Made by a program: the position numbers and the translations under genes. From Candidatus Sphingobacterium stercorigallinarum (GTDB lineage: Bacteria > Bacteroidota > Bacteroidia > Sphingobacteriales > Sphingobacteriaceae): a stretch of DNA of 42,806 nucleotides. This document shows positions 8,875 through 15,759 of this stretch, piece after piece (positions within the stretch are counted from its first letter, which is position 1; every line of letters starts with the position of its first letter). The notes under the pieces are model-generated. The model saw nothing but the letters and a program-made list of their open reading frames with translations, was not told the DNA's origin and ran no database searches. The stretch is from the NCBI GenBank assembly GCA_019115805.1, contig DXCW01000057.1:1-42806 (forward strand), read 5' to 3'.

Positions 8875-9603
8875 TTAACCGGCGGGATCTTCCTGATCCC
8901 GTTCATTGCGCAGTTGGCGTTTCAAAAATTCATCGCGATACACCGCGCCGATAGGGATTTCTCTGCCATTCAATCGAATATGTGTCGAATCAAAAGCCTC
9001 GATATGATCCAAGTTCACGATATACGATTTACTTACCCTTAAGAAGCGATCTGCCGGCAATCGTTTCTGCATGTTTTTCAAATTCATGGCGGTGATCAGC
9101 TGCTGGTCCTGTTCATGAATGACGACATAGTCTTTTAATCCTTCGATATGGGTGATCTGATTAATTTCTACTTTTTGATACCGGCGATCGGATCGTATTA
9201 AGATCGTATCGACAGGGGAGACCGGTCCGGTGGGGTGGGATGGACTAACCAATCCTTTCAGCCGCTTGGCTTTCTCAATAGCTCGGATGAGCCGATTACT
9301 GTCAATGGGTTTCAAGAGGTAATCCACGACGTCCAACTCGAATCCTTTTAATGCGTATTGCGGGTAGGCGGTCGTGAAAATAACCAGGGCTTGTCTACCG
9401 ATGACGCGCGCTACCTCCAAACCATTGCGCATCGGCATTTCGATATCCAAAAAAACCAAATCAACCGCTTGGTGGTGCAAAAATTCTAGCGCCCTTGCGG
9501 GATTGGCGAATGAACCCAGCAGTGTTAAATCGGAATGTTGTGCAATCAAGTATTGCATTTCGTCGCGGGCCAGGGGCTCATCGTCAATGATCATGCAGGT
9601 CAT
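8875..9603 (-). CDS. LytTR-family response regulator
   Basis: A 242-residue two-component response regulator. The receiver domain (1-~120) has the acid pair IIDDEP (Asp7-Asp8), the phospho-acceptor Asp53 in FLDIEMP, the switch Thr in FTTAYP and the conserved Lys in LLKPID. A LytTR DNA-binding domain follows (about 145-235), with HIEGLKDYVVIH, the NLKNMQKRLP segment and FLRVSKSYIVNLDHI. The start codon overlaps the stop of the sensor kinase gene in an ATGA, which fixes the start and shows translational coupling. Downstream, 164 bases away, is the NEW3-ABC exporter operon, a plausible but unproven target. Confidence 0.95.
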   Translation of the reverse strand: MTCMIIDDEPLARDEMQYLIAQHSDLTLLGSFANPARALEFLHHQAVDLVFLDIEMPMRNGLEVARVIGRQALVIFTTAYPQYALKGFELDVVDYLLKPIDSNRLIRAIEKAKRLKGLVSPSHPTGPVSPVDTILIRSDRRYQKVEINQITHIEGLKDYVVIHEQDQQLITAMNLKNMQKRLPADRFLRVSKSYIVNLDHIEAFDSTHIRLNGREIPIGAVYRDEFLKRQLRNERDQEDPAG

Positions 9604-10694
9604 AGTGTTATATTTAGATCGACAATAAATTCGTTTCCTTCTAGACGCGTTTTCAGTTCATGCCGGCGAAAAAACAACAGTTCGAGTCTCCGGCGTATAT
9701 TGACCAGGCCCATTCCACCTGCAGACAAGCGTTGCGTGGCCTCTAACTGCACTGAATTCCGACAATTGAAATGCAGACGGCCGTCCGCTGAGGTAAACAG
9801 GATTTTGATATACGAGCCCCGCCCATCGGGATCCACACTGTATTTGATCGCGTTTTCCACAAAGGTCGTGAACAGATTCGACGGGATGATGATGTCTTTC
9901 ATTAGCAATGCGTCGTCTTTTTGTTGGACATCAATGGAGGTAACAAACGCATCCCTCCGTATTTTTTCCAAATCTAAAAAATTGGATAAAAACTCAATCT
10001 CTGAGCATAAAGAGACATTTTCATCACCCTTTTCGTACAATTGATGGCGGAGGAAGTCTGAGAGTTTTAAAATAACTCTGCTCGCCTTCTCAGGATCCTG
10101 TCGAATTAGGCTCTTGACATTATTGAGCATATTGAAAAGAAAGTGCGGATTAATCTGGTTTTTTAACAAGTTGAGCTCCAATTCATTCGACAGCTCTTTT
10201 AATTCCGCGATCTTTGCTACATCTATCGCCCAACGTTGAAAGAGCTTCATCGCTGTACTAGGGAATACAATCAACAAGGTGATAAATGCACCGTCAACGA
10301 TATCTTGCAAACCATTGGATTCGGTTTCTAGGCTGGTCGTGTTGAAGAAGTGATCAAATAGCAGGCCCAGCATAGCAATTTCTACGGCCACAAGTATGAC
10401 TAAGGCCAGCAAATAGAGCAGATGACGCCCCCGCATAAACAGATACGGTACCAATACGTACATGTTCGTATAAAAGAGCCACACGAATACCCCGCAAATG
10501 ATCAGTATGGCCAATAGCCGGTCATCGACCGGAAAATCGTGCCGATAGCTGCTTACCAGCAGAAAGATAAAGAAACCGGTCAAGAAAATAAAATGTCGCA
10601 AAAACCGGTATCGTTTATCTGTCCAAAACAGGATTAACGGCCGGTTCTTCACGTTTAGTAATTCTTCTTCTATAGAAGTTTTCATATTCGCCAT
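9600..10694 (-). CDS. LytS/YehU-type sensor histidine kinase
   Basis: A 364-residue membrane kinase of the His_kinase (PF06580) type. Four hydrophobic segments lie in the first ~165 residues (FLTGFFIFLLVSS, LLAILIICGVFVWLF, LLYLLALVILVAVEIAML, FITLLIVFPS), with no large external sensor domain. The phospho-acceptor block is LLKNQINPHFLFNMLNNVKS, with the conserved HFLFN, then a C-terminal ATPase with FVENAIKYSV and GGMGLVNIRRRL. It is translationally coupled to the LytTR regulator (4-base overlap). The first ATG (10694) is used here; a second ATG three codons later (10685) is possible and would sit better behind the promoter box at 10706-10713. Confidence 0.93.
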   Translation of the reverse strand: MANMKTSIEEELLNVKNRPLILFWTDKRYRFLRHFIFLTGFFIFLLVSSYRHDFPVDDRLLAILIICGVFVWLFYTNMYVLVPYLFMRGRHLLYLLALVILVAVEIAMLGLLFDHFFNTTSLETESNGLQDIVDGAFITLLIVFPSTAMKLFQRWAIDVAKIAELKELSNELELNLLKNQINPHFLFNMLNNVKSLIRQDPEKASRVILKLSDFLRHQLYEKGDENVSLCSEIEFLSNFLDLEKIRRDAFVTSIDVQQKDDALLMKDIIIPSNLFTTFVENAIKYSVDPDGRGSYIKILFTSADGRLHFNCRNSVQLEATQRLSAGGMGLVNIRRRLELLFFRRHELKTRLEGNEFIVDLNITL

Positions 10695-10705
10695 GGATTT
10701 ACGAT

Positions 10706-10713
10706 CAAAGTTA
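10706..10713 (-). promoter_or_regulatory. Putative -7 box of the two-component operon
   Basis: Minus strand TAACTTTG matches TAnnTTTG exactly and ends only 11 bases before the annotated ATG at 10694. Transcription would begin some 5-8 bases before that ATG, giving a very short leader, or about 15 bases before the second ATG. Confidence 0.45.
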
Positions 10714-10807
10714 AGCCTATTCCTGGCAACCCCTGTTGATATTCGACCAACTCGCCTGTTTTATCTACCAAAGGCAGCTCCTTTCATTTTCAAACGGTCA
10801 GCTGAGC

Positions 10808-10819
10808 GCAAACGTTTGC
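10808..10819. promoter_or_regulatory. 12-base palindrome in a divergent promoter region
   Basis: GCAAACGTTTGC is a perfect palindrome in the 248-base gap between the divergent kinase and HMA-like genes. Its TTTG half lies 22 bases before GAGCTTTG (10841-10848), a one-mismatch -7 box for the plus-strand gene, so a protein bound here could block that promoter. No regulator is identified. Confidence 0.35.
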
Positions 10820-10942
10820 ATACATTAACCGATACAGATGGAGCTTTGGTATAAATATAATGGCTATTGGTCGAAAAACACTGGCTATATGTATAAATCG
10901 CGTCTACATTCGTGCTTTGTCTAACAATTAAAAGAACGATAA

Positions 10943-11230
10943 ATGGGAATTTTCACTTATTTCAAAGAACCAGACCGGCGCGTAGATGGTGAGCAAGTCG
11001 AGGAGAACGGGAATACGGTGATGGTAGGTGTTTTTAAGACAAACATTCATCAGCATAAAGATGCCGCTAATCTCCGCGATATCCTTCATTACCTTGTGCA
11101 GCCGATTCGCATCACGTTTGATTTGGAGGATTGCGATAAAATCATGCGTATTGAAGCGGAAAATTTTGACGTGTTTGAAGTGATTAATACCGTGAATGTT
11201 TGCGGTTTCAATTGCGAACTACTGGATTAA
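10943..11230 (+). CDS. Small HMA-like protein without CxxC
   Basis: A 95-residue cytosolic protein. From about residue 27 the pattern VGVFKTNI ... FDLEDCDKIMRIEAEN ... VINTVNVCGFNCELLD fits the beta-alpha-beta-beta-alpha-beta order of heavy-metal-associated (HMA) ferredoxin-like folds. I recognise it as similar to small Bacteroidota proteins annotated as HMA-like. The metal-binding CxxC loop between the first strand and helix is absent (NIHQHKDAA instead), so copper binding is unlikely by the usual means; three cysteines sit elsewhere. The WaaP-like kinase gene starts 40 bases downstream. Real protein very likely; fold assignment is inference and function unknown. Confidence 0.7.
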   Translation: MGIFTYFKEPDRRVDGEQVEENGNTVMVGVFKTNIHQHKDAANLRDILHYLVQPIRITFDLEDCDKIMRIEAENFDVFEVINTVNVCGFNCELLD

Positions 11231-11270
11231 ATCAGCCGTTGCACCTGCAACGCTAGAAAGAAAGGAACTC

Positions 11271-12020
11271 GTGTACAGTACTTTATTTGTTCATCAGCAG
11301 TATCAGCATTATGGCCACGAGCTGAACCAGATTCATTTCCTATTTGATCAACTGCCATTTACCTTACACAAGGGACGAAATTGCATCAAGATTATGGAAA
11401 TAGCTGGAAAAAAGTTTGTCGTGAAGCGATTTGGACGGATCACCTTAGCCAATCGTGTGATCTACCGGTGTTTCAGGAAATCAAAAGCTCGTCGTGCATT
11501 CGATAATGCGAATACCCTGCGGAAAAAGGGAATCCATCCCCCTATGCCGGTGGGCTATTTAGAAATCAACGATCGACTAACGCTTCGCACGTCTTATTTC
11601 GTCAGTGAGTATCAACCTGGGCAACGGCTTACCCACTTACCGAGTTGTCCACATGACACTCGGGCCCTATTGGATGCACTTGGGGAATATGTCTTTCGTC
11701 TGCATCAGCACGGTGTCTTCCATCGGGATTTAAATCCAGGTAACGTGCTCTATCAAAGGGATCTGGACGGTCAGTTTTCCTTCTCGCTTTTGGATAATAA
11801 TCGAATGCGGTTTGAAAGGGCGACATCCAGAGCTAGAGTGAAGAATTTGGATCGTTTGTCCTTATCGATAGATGCTTTGGCGCAGGTTATCCAACGCTAC
11901 GCGGAGCTTAGCGGCTTAGATGCTTTTGATATCATGCGTGAAGCCTTATGTTTTCACCATATTGACCTTGAGCGGCGGCGCTTCCGTGCTCAGCTTAAAA
12001 TTAAACTGGGCTGGAACTAA
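11271..12020 (+). CDS. Lipopolysaccharide kinase (Kdo/WaaP) family protein
   Basis: About 249 residues, a protein-kinase-like fold that in known members phosphorylates sugars of the LPS inner core. The catalytic loop HRDLNPGNVLY (His151 by this start) and the metal loop LLDNNRMRF are clear. The VKRFGR strand carries the likely ATP-binding lysine. The frame is open back to 11196, overlapping the upstream gene, but the best start is the GTG at 11271, preceded by AAAGGA at 11261-11266. The N-terminus then reads YSTLFVHQQYQ. In the metal loop DNN replaces the DFG-like motif, as in many WaaP relatives. It follows the HMA-like gene by 40 bases and probably shares its transcript. No other LPS gene is nearby. 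Confidence 0.82.
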   Translation: MYSTLFVHQQYQHYGHELNQIHFLFDQLPFTLHKGRNCIKIMEIAGKKFVVKRFGRITLANRVIYRCFRKSKARRAFDNANTLRKKGIHPPMPVGYLEINDRLTLRTSYFVSEYQPGQRLTHLPSCPHDTRALLDALGEYVFRLHQHGVFHRDLNPGNVLYQRDLDGQFSFSLLDNNRMRFERATSRARVKNLDRLSLSIDALAQVIQRYAELSGLDAFDIMREALCFHHIDLERRRFRAQLKIKLGWN

Positions 12021-12133
12021 GCTCCTTTCCATTCCAGGCGCTGTTACACTGCGAAAATTGGACGGCGTATTTTTGATGTGATTGTTGCTCCCCCTGATTC
12101 AAAATCAAGGATATTTTCACGCTTTTTTTCATC

Positions 12134-12232
12134 ATGCCTCACAACGACGTATACGTTCGCTGCACCCACTGCGCCGCAACATATCCTCCAATAGACTTGT
12201 TCTTGTTGGCCTTCGACCCCGTTATTTCATAA
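12134..12232 (+). CDS. Possible 32-residue CxxC microprotein
   Basis: ATG to TAA encodes 32 residues beginning MPHNDVYVRCTHCAATYPP and ending in FDPVIS. The CTHC pair followed by ATYPP looks like half a zinc ribbon. No purine-rich ribosome site stands just upstream (a run of T does), and there is only one CxxC, so this may well be chance. No relative recognised. Confidence 0.2.
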   Translation: MPHNDVYVRCTHCAATYPPIDLFLLAFDPVIS

Positions 12233-12393
12233 AGTGCAATTAGCCTAGATGCTTGTTTTGTCGGGATGAATACATTGAGGGCCATACCGGTTTCATTTTG
12301 ATAGCAATACATGCTACTTTGGGAACAATATTTTTCATATAATTTGTAGCGAAAAACAAAATACGTATCTTAACCCACCAAGTATAACAGGAG

Positions 12394-12411
12394 GAATCGC
12401 CACGGCGATTC
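12394..12411. promoter_or_regulatory. 18-base palindrome in the leader of the Gfo/Idh/MocA gene
   Basis: GAATCGCC and GGCGATTC are perfect inverted arms separated by AC, 30 bases before the start codon. A 2-base loop is too tight for a full RNA hairpin, so a dimer-bound operator is the more natural reading. The regulator is unknown; the WYL protein encoded at the other end of this gene is one candidate by proximity only. Confidence 0.4.
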
Positions 12412-12441
12412 ACGCAAAACCTAAACGATATCGCACACCAT

Positions 12442-13809
12442 ATGCCTAAAGAACCTTTAAATCGTAGAGAATTTATCATTCGAACGGGAGCCTTCGTGTC
12501 ACTTGCTACACTGGCCGGAACAACCTTTGCTGCTAGCGACTCGACCGAGGGTCGCGTGCAACGTGTGGCGCTAATCGGTACCGGATGGTACGGTAAGAGT
12601 GATTTGTTTCGGCTATTACAAGTACGAGATGTGGAGGTTGTTGCTATTTGTGATGTGGATACCCGACATCTAGACGAGGCCGCAAACCTAATTGCAGAAC
12701 GGCAAGTGTCCGCGAAAGTACCGCGGAAGTATACAGACTATCGAAAGCTCTTAGCCGAAAACAAACTGGATTTGGTGTTGATCGGTACCCCAGACCATTG
12801 GCACGCCTTGCAGGCGATTGCCGCGATGGAAGCTGGTGCCCATGTTTATCTGCAGAAACCCGTCAGTGTGGATGTGCTGGAAGGGGAGGCTGTCGTAGCC
12901 ACTGCGCGTCGCTATAATCGAAAAGTACAAGTGGGTACGCAACGTCGAAGTACGCCGCACCTACTGGAAGCAAAGCGGGAGATCATTGATAAAGGACTGT
13001 TAGGTAAAATATCGCAGGTGGAAATGTGTTGTTACTATCACATGAAAAGTGACGCCAATCCGCCAGAACAAGCGGTGCCTGACTTCCTAGATTATGAGCT
13101 ATGGACGGGACCAGCTCCCTTGCGTCCGTACGATGGTTTACCACATGGCAGCTGGTGGCGCGCATTTATGGAATATGGAAACGGAATCACGGGTGATATG
13201 TGTGTGCATATGTTTGATACGGTGCGTTGGTTATTGCGTTTGGGTTGGCCCGAGCAAATCTCCGCAACCGGAGGAACATATGTTCAGAAAGCCGGTAAAT
13301 CCAATATTGCCGATACCCAAACCGCTATTTTTCATTATCCGGAGTTGGATTGTGTGTGGCAGCACCGCACATGGGGCACCCCTACGGATCCGGATTATCC
13401 GTGGGCGTTTATCCTGCATGGCGAGAAGGGTACACTGAAGGGGAGTACCATGAAGTACGAGTTTATTCCACTTAAAGGAGATAAAATAATCAAAGATGTA
13501 GTCTACGAGAAGGAAGAATTTCCGGAGGATTTAACCGAACCTCGTATTGAATTGAATGCCGCGCCGGCGACGCGTAGGCATATGGAGGATTTGTTGCAAG
13601 CTATTGAGGGCGATCGTTTGCCCCGAGCGGATGTGCAAGAAGGGCATATATCTACCGCCTGTTGCATATTGGCGAATATGGCAATGGAGCTGGGGCGTCC
13701 GCTAAAATACGATCCCGAAAAACGCATTTGTGTAAACGATCCGGAGGCAACCGATCGGTTAGCACGCCAGTACCGCAAAGGCTGGCAGCATCCTTCGTTT
13801 AGGATTTAA
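12442..13809 (+). CDS. Tat-exported Gfo/Idh/MocA family oxidoreductase
   Basis: A 455-residue NAD(P)-dependent sugar or cyclitol dehydrogenase-like protein. The N-terminus has a twin-arginine signal (NRREFIIRTGAF, Arg8-Arg9, then a hydrophobic stretch and TFAAS), so it is probably exported folded with its cofactor. The Rossmann domain starts at VALIGTGWYGKSD. ICDVD ends the second strand, TPDHWHA marks the family loop, and the usual EKP is QKP here, keeping the catalytic lysine. GDMCVHMFDT supplies the active-site histidine. The C-terminal part is the alpha/beta GFO_IDH_MocA_C fold. Members with Tat signals are common in sugar-degrading Bacteroidota; the substrate is not evident. Its 3' end overlaps the convergent WYL gene by 11 bases. 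Confidence 0.9.
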   Translation: MPKEPLNRREFIIRTGAFVSLATLAGTTFAASDSTEGRVQRVALIGTGWYGKSDLFRLLQVRDVEVVAICDVDTRHLDEAANLIAERQVSAKVPRKYTDYRKLLAENKLDLVLIGTPDHWHALQAIAAMEAGAHVYLQKPVSVDVLEGEAVVATARRYNRKVQVGTQRRSTPHLLEAKREIIDKGLLGKISQVEMCCYYHMKSDANPPEQAVPDFLDYELWTGPAPLRPYDGLPHGSWWRAFMEYGNGITGDMCVHMFDTVRWLLRLGWPEQISATGGTYVQKAGKSNIADTQTAIFHYPELDCVWQHRTWGTPTDPDYPWAFILHGEKGTLKGSTMKYEFIPLKGDKIIKDVVYEKEEFPEDLTEPRIELNAAPATRRHMEDLLQAIEGDRLPRADVQEGHISTACCILANMAMELGRPLKYDPEKRICVNDPEATDRLARQYRKGWQHPSFRI

Positions 13810-14779
13810 GTCCGGTACGTGTACAAATTGTCTCCATCAGTTTTTGGAGATTTTCGCGCAATTGTTCGGGCGATACGATATCGATTTTATCAGCGAACAT
13901 CAATAACCACCGTGGGAGTGCTTGCTGGATATCTCCACAAGCGAACACCATTTCAACCTGTGTGTCAAGAACTTCTTCCCGAATAAATCCATAATGATGG
14001 CGCTGACTGTGCAGGTAATGAGCGTACGCTTTGTCTACTCGGATGCGAACCTCGCTGAGCGGACGTGCATACTGCTGTTTGCGCCTGGCTATAAAGTCGG
14101 CCATGGTGCCGTGACGACTAACAAAACGGCTGGATAGCAGTTCAATGTCGTGCACGCGGTCACTACGGAACTGCCTGAGGTCTTTCCGCTCCAAGCAATA
14201 GGCTACGATGTACCAAAATCCAATTTCATGCAAGATCCCGATCGGTTCAATTAAACGCGTCTGCGGTTGACTATCTCGTATACCTTGATAGCCCAGTCGC
14301 AACTGTTTACGCGAGGCAATGGCCTCTATGGTGGAGCTGAGTACGTGAGGAACCTGATCGGGAAATAGGGCGGGTCCTCTGTCACTAACGATGATTTGAC
14401 GATCGACCGCGTCTATCATGTCAATTTCGCCACGGTTCAATACCGCTCGAATCTTAGCAATAGCAGACTGGTAGAGTCGCTTGGTTTTTTCGTCTAAGTA
14501 CTGATGTATAATTTTTTCTGTGGAAGCGAAGCTCAGCGCTTCGTCCCTGCTGAACGTGATGGGAGGCAGACGATAACCGTCTGCCAGACTATAGCCCAAG
14601 CCCGCCTCACCAATCAATGGCACTCCGGCCTGCTCAAGGCTTTTGATATCCCGGTAGATCGTTCGTAAACTGACTTGGAAATGATCTGCCAGATCTTGGG
14701 CACGGATCAATCGCCGGGACTGAAGCTGTATGAGTATTTCTACAATCCGGTCGAGCCGTTTTTTTATTTCTGAGGCCAT
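13799..14779 (-). CDS. YafY-type HTH/WYL-domain transcriptional regulator
   Basis: A 326-residue regulator. Residues 1-~60 are a DeoR-like winged helix (RIVEILIQLQ ... QDLADHFQVSLRTIYRDIKSLEQAGVPL), followed by GYSLADGYRLPPITFS, typical of the YafY group. The WYL domain (about 140-225) contains GILHEIGFWYIVAYCLERKDLRQFRSDRV, where WYIVAY replaces the canonical WYL core, and a WCX-like C-terminal region follows (VEMVFACGD). Such proteins sense a ligand, in some cases nucleotide-like. It lies 9 bases downstream of the metallo-beta-lactamase-fold gene, clearly the same operon. Self-regulation or control of the hydrolase is inferred from position only. Confidence 0.92.
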   Translation of the reverse strand: MASEIKKRLDRIVEILIQLQSRRLIRAQDLADHFQVSLRTIYRDIKSLEQAGVPLIGEAGLGYSLADGYRLPPITFSRDEALSFASTEKIIHQYLDEKTKRLYQSAIAKIRAVLNRGEIDMIDAVDRQIIVSDRGPALFPDQVPHVLSSTIEAIASRKQLRLGYQGIRDSQPQTRLIEPIGILHEIGFWYIVAYCLERKDLRQFRSDRVHDIELLSSRFVSRHGTMADFIARRKQQYARPLSEVRIRVDKAYAHYLHSQRHHYGFIREEVLDTQVEMVFACGDIQQALPRWLLMFADKIDIVSPEQLRENLQKLMETICTRTGLKS

Positions 14780-14788
14780 ACCTGATCC

Positions 14789-15625
14789 TTAAATATCTTG
14801 TAGAGGGAACGTGTCTTTTAATCGTATGCCTTTTTCAGTGTATTGCAACGTTGCACATTCGTTAACCGGGTCATGTTCCAGCATCATCACGTATTCTCCC
14901 TCAACAATTTCGCCCCAGTAATCTTGGCGCTCTTGCATGGTGACCAATGGTCTGATATCATAGCCCATCACATAGGCGATCGGAATGTGTCCCACAGAGG
15001 GGAGCAGATCGGCCATATACAACACGGTCTTTCCTTGATAGGAAATCTGAGGGAACATCATCGACTCGGTGTGACCGTAAGCGAATCGCATCTGTATATC
15101 GGTATCGTACTGGGGCGCTTTTGGATCGATAAATTGGAGCTGCCCACTTTCCTGTAAGGGCAATATGTTCTCTTTTAAAAATGATGCTTTTTCACGCGGA
15201 TTGGGATTTATTGCCGATTCCCAATGGGCCTCATTAGACCAAAATGTTGCGTTTTTGAACGCCGGGATTAAGCGCTCGCCCTCCCGAACGACTGCTCCGC
15301 CGCAATGATCAAAATGTAAATGGGTCAGAATGACGTCGGTAATATCATCACGATGAAAGCCCAGTTTGGCTAAGGATTTATCCAACGTATCCTCCCCGTG
15401 TCGGTAATAATGCCGAAAGAATTTTTCATCTTGCTTATCTCCAATACCGGTGTCCACCAAGGTTAGCCGTTTGCCGTCTTCGATCAATAACAATCGAGTC
15501 GCCCAGGTACATAGATTGCGCTCGTCAGCTGGATTGGTCCGTTCCCAGAGGGATTTCGGCACGACTCCAAACATCGCCCCGCCGTCTAATTTAAAGAACC
15601 CTGTATCTATGGTATGTAGTTTCAT
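14789..15625 (-). CDS. Metallo-beta-lactamase-fold hydrolase
   Basis: A 278-residue cytosolic MBL-fold protein. I start it at the ATG ending at 15625 (MKLHTIDTGFFKLDGGAMFG); the open frame upstream would run into the glutamine synthetase terminator and encodes nothing sensible. Zinc ligands are visible: THLHFDHCGG (HxHxDH), the later histidine in FAYGHTESMM, Asp in YMADLLPSVGHIP, and a C-terminal His in MLEHDP. It resembles the lactonase and glyoxalase II-like branch of the superfamily (COG0491). The WYL regulator gene follows after 9 bases. Substrate unknown; lactone hydrolysis is one option. Confidence 0.88.
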   Translation of the reverse strand: MKLHTIDTGFFKLDGGAMFGVVPKSLWERTNPADERNLCTWATRLLLIEDGKRLTLVDTGIGDKQDEKFFRHYYRHGEDTLDKSLAKLGFHRDDITDVILTHLHFDHCGGAVVREGERLIPAFKNATFWSNEAHWESAINPNPREKASFLKENILPLQESGQLQFIDPKAPQYDTDIQMRFAYGHTESMMFPQISYQGKTVLYMADLLPSVGHIPIAYVMGYDIRPLVTMQERQDYWGEIVEGEYVMMLEHDPVNECATLQYTEKGIRLKDTFPLQDI

Positions 15626-15700
15626 TTTTTTTGTATTGGTTGACGTTAAAGTTCCTCTTTTACACCGGAAAGTGCAAACAAATTGGTTAAGATTAACAAG

Positions 15701-15726
15701 AAAAAGGTCGATCCATGAGATCGACC
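15701..15726 (-). terminator. Intrinsic terminator of the glutamine synthetase gene
   Basis: GGTCGATC (15706-15713) and GATCGACC (15719-15726) form a perfect 8-base stem with a 5-base loop. On the minus strand it is followed by TTTTT, 34 bases after the glnN stop. Confidence 0.85.
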
Positions 15727-15759
15727 AAGAAATAAAGATAAATAAGCGAATACGGCGCT

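Larger units (their letters stand above)
12021..12441 (+). other. 421-base intergenic region with leader elements
   Basis: No convincing long gene lies here. It should hold the end of the WaaP-like transcript and the promoter and leader of the Gfo/Idh/MocA gene. I see a small ORF with a CTHC motif at 12134-12232 and a near-start palindrome at 12394-12411, both listed separately. I could not find an exact TAnnTTTG box on the plus strand. An open frame on the minus strand (12240-12479) has no recognisable content and I regard it as chance. Confidence 0.6.

Noticed and set aside
9535..10044. 169-codon ORF antisense to the two-component genes
   Set aside because: It spans two well-defined genes on the other strand and shows no family feature.
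11196..11270. Start of the WaaP-like gene inside the HMA-like gene, or a frameshifted fusion of the two
   Set aside because: Both proteins are complete on their own, and a GTG with AAAGGA in front lies at 11271. The overlap is only an open frame.
12009..12036. CTGGAA ... TTCCAG inverted repeat over the stop of the WaaP-like gene
   Set aside because: The stem is six bases with a 16-base loop and no T run; not a convincing terminator.
12240..12479. 79-codon minus-strand ORF
   Set aside because: No family pattern, unusual composition, and it overlaps the start of the Gfo/Idh/MocA gene.
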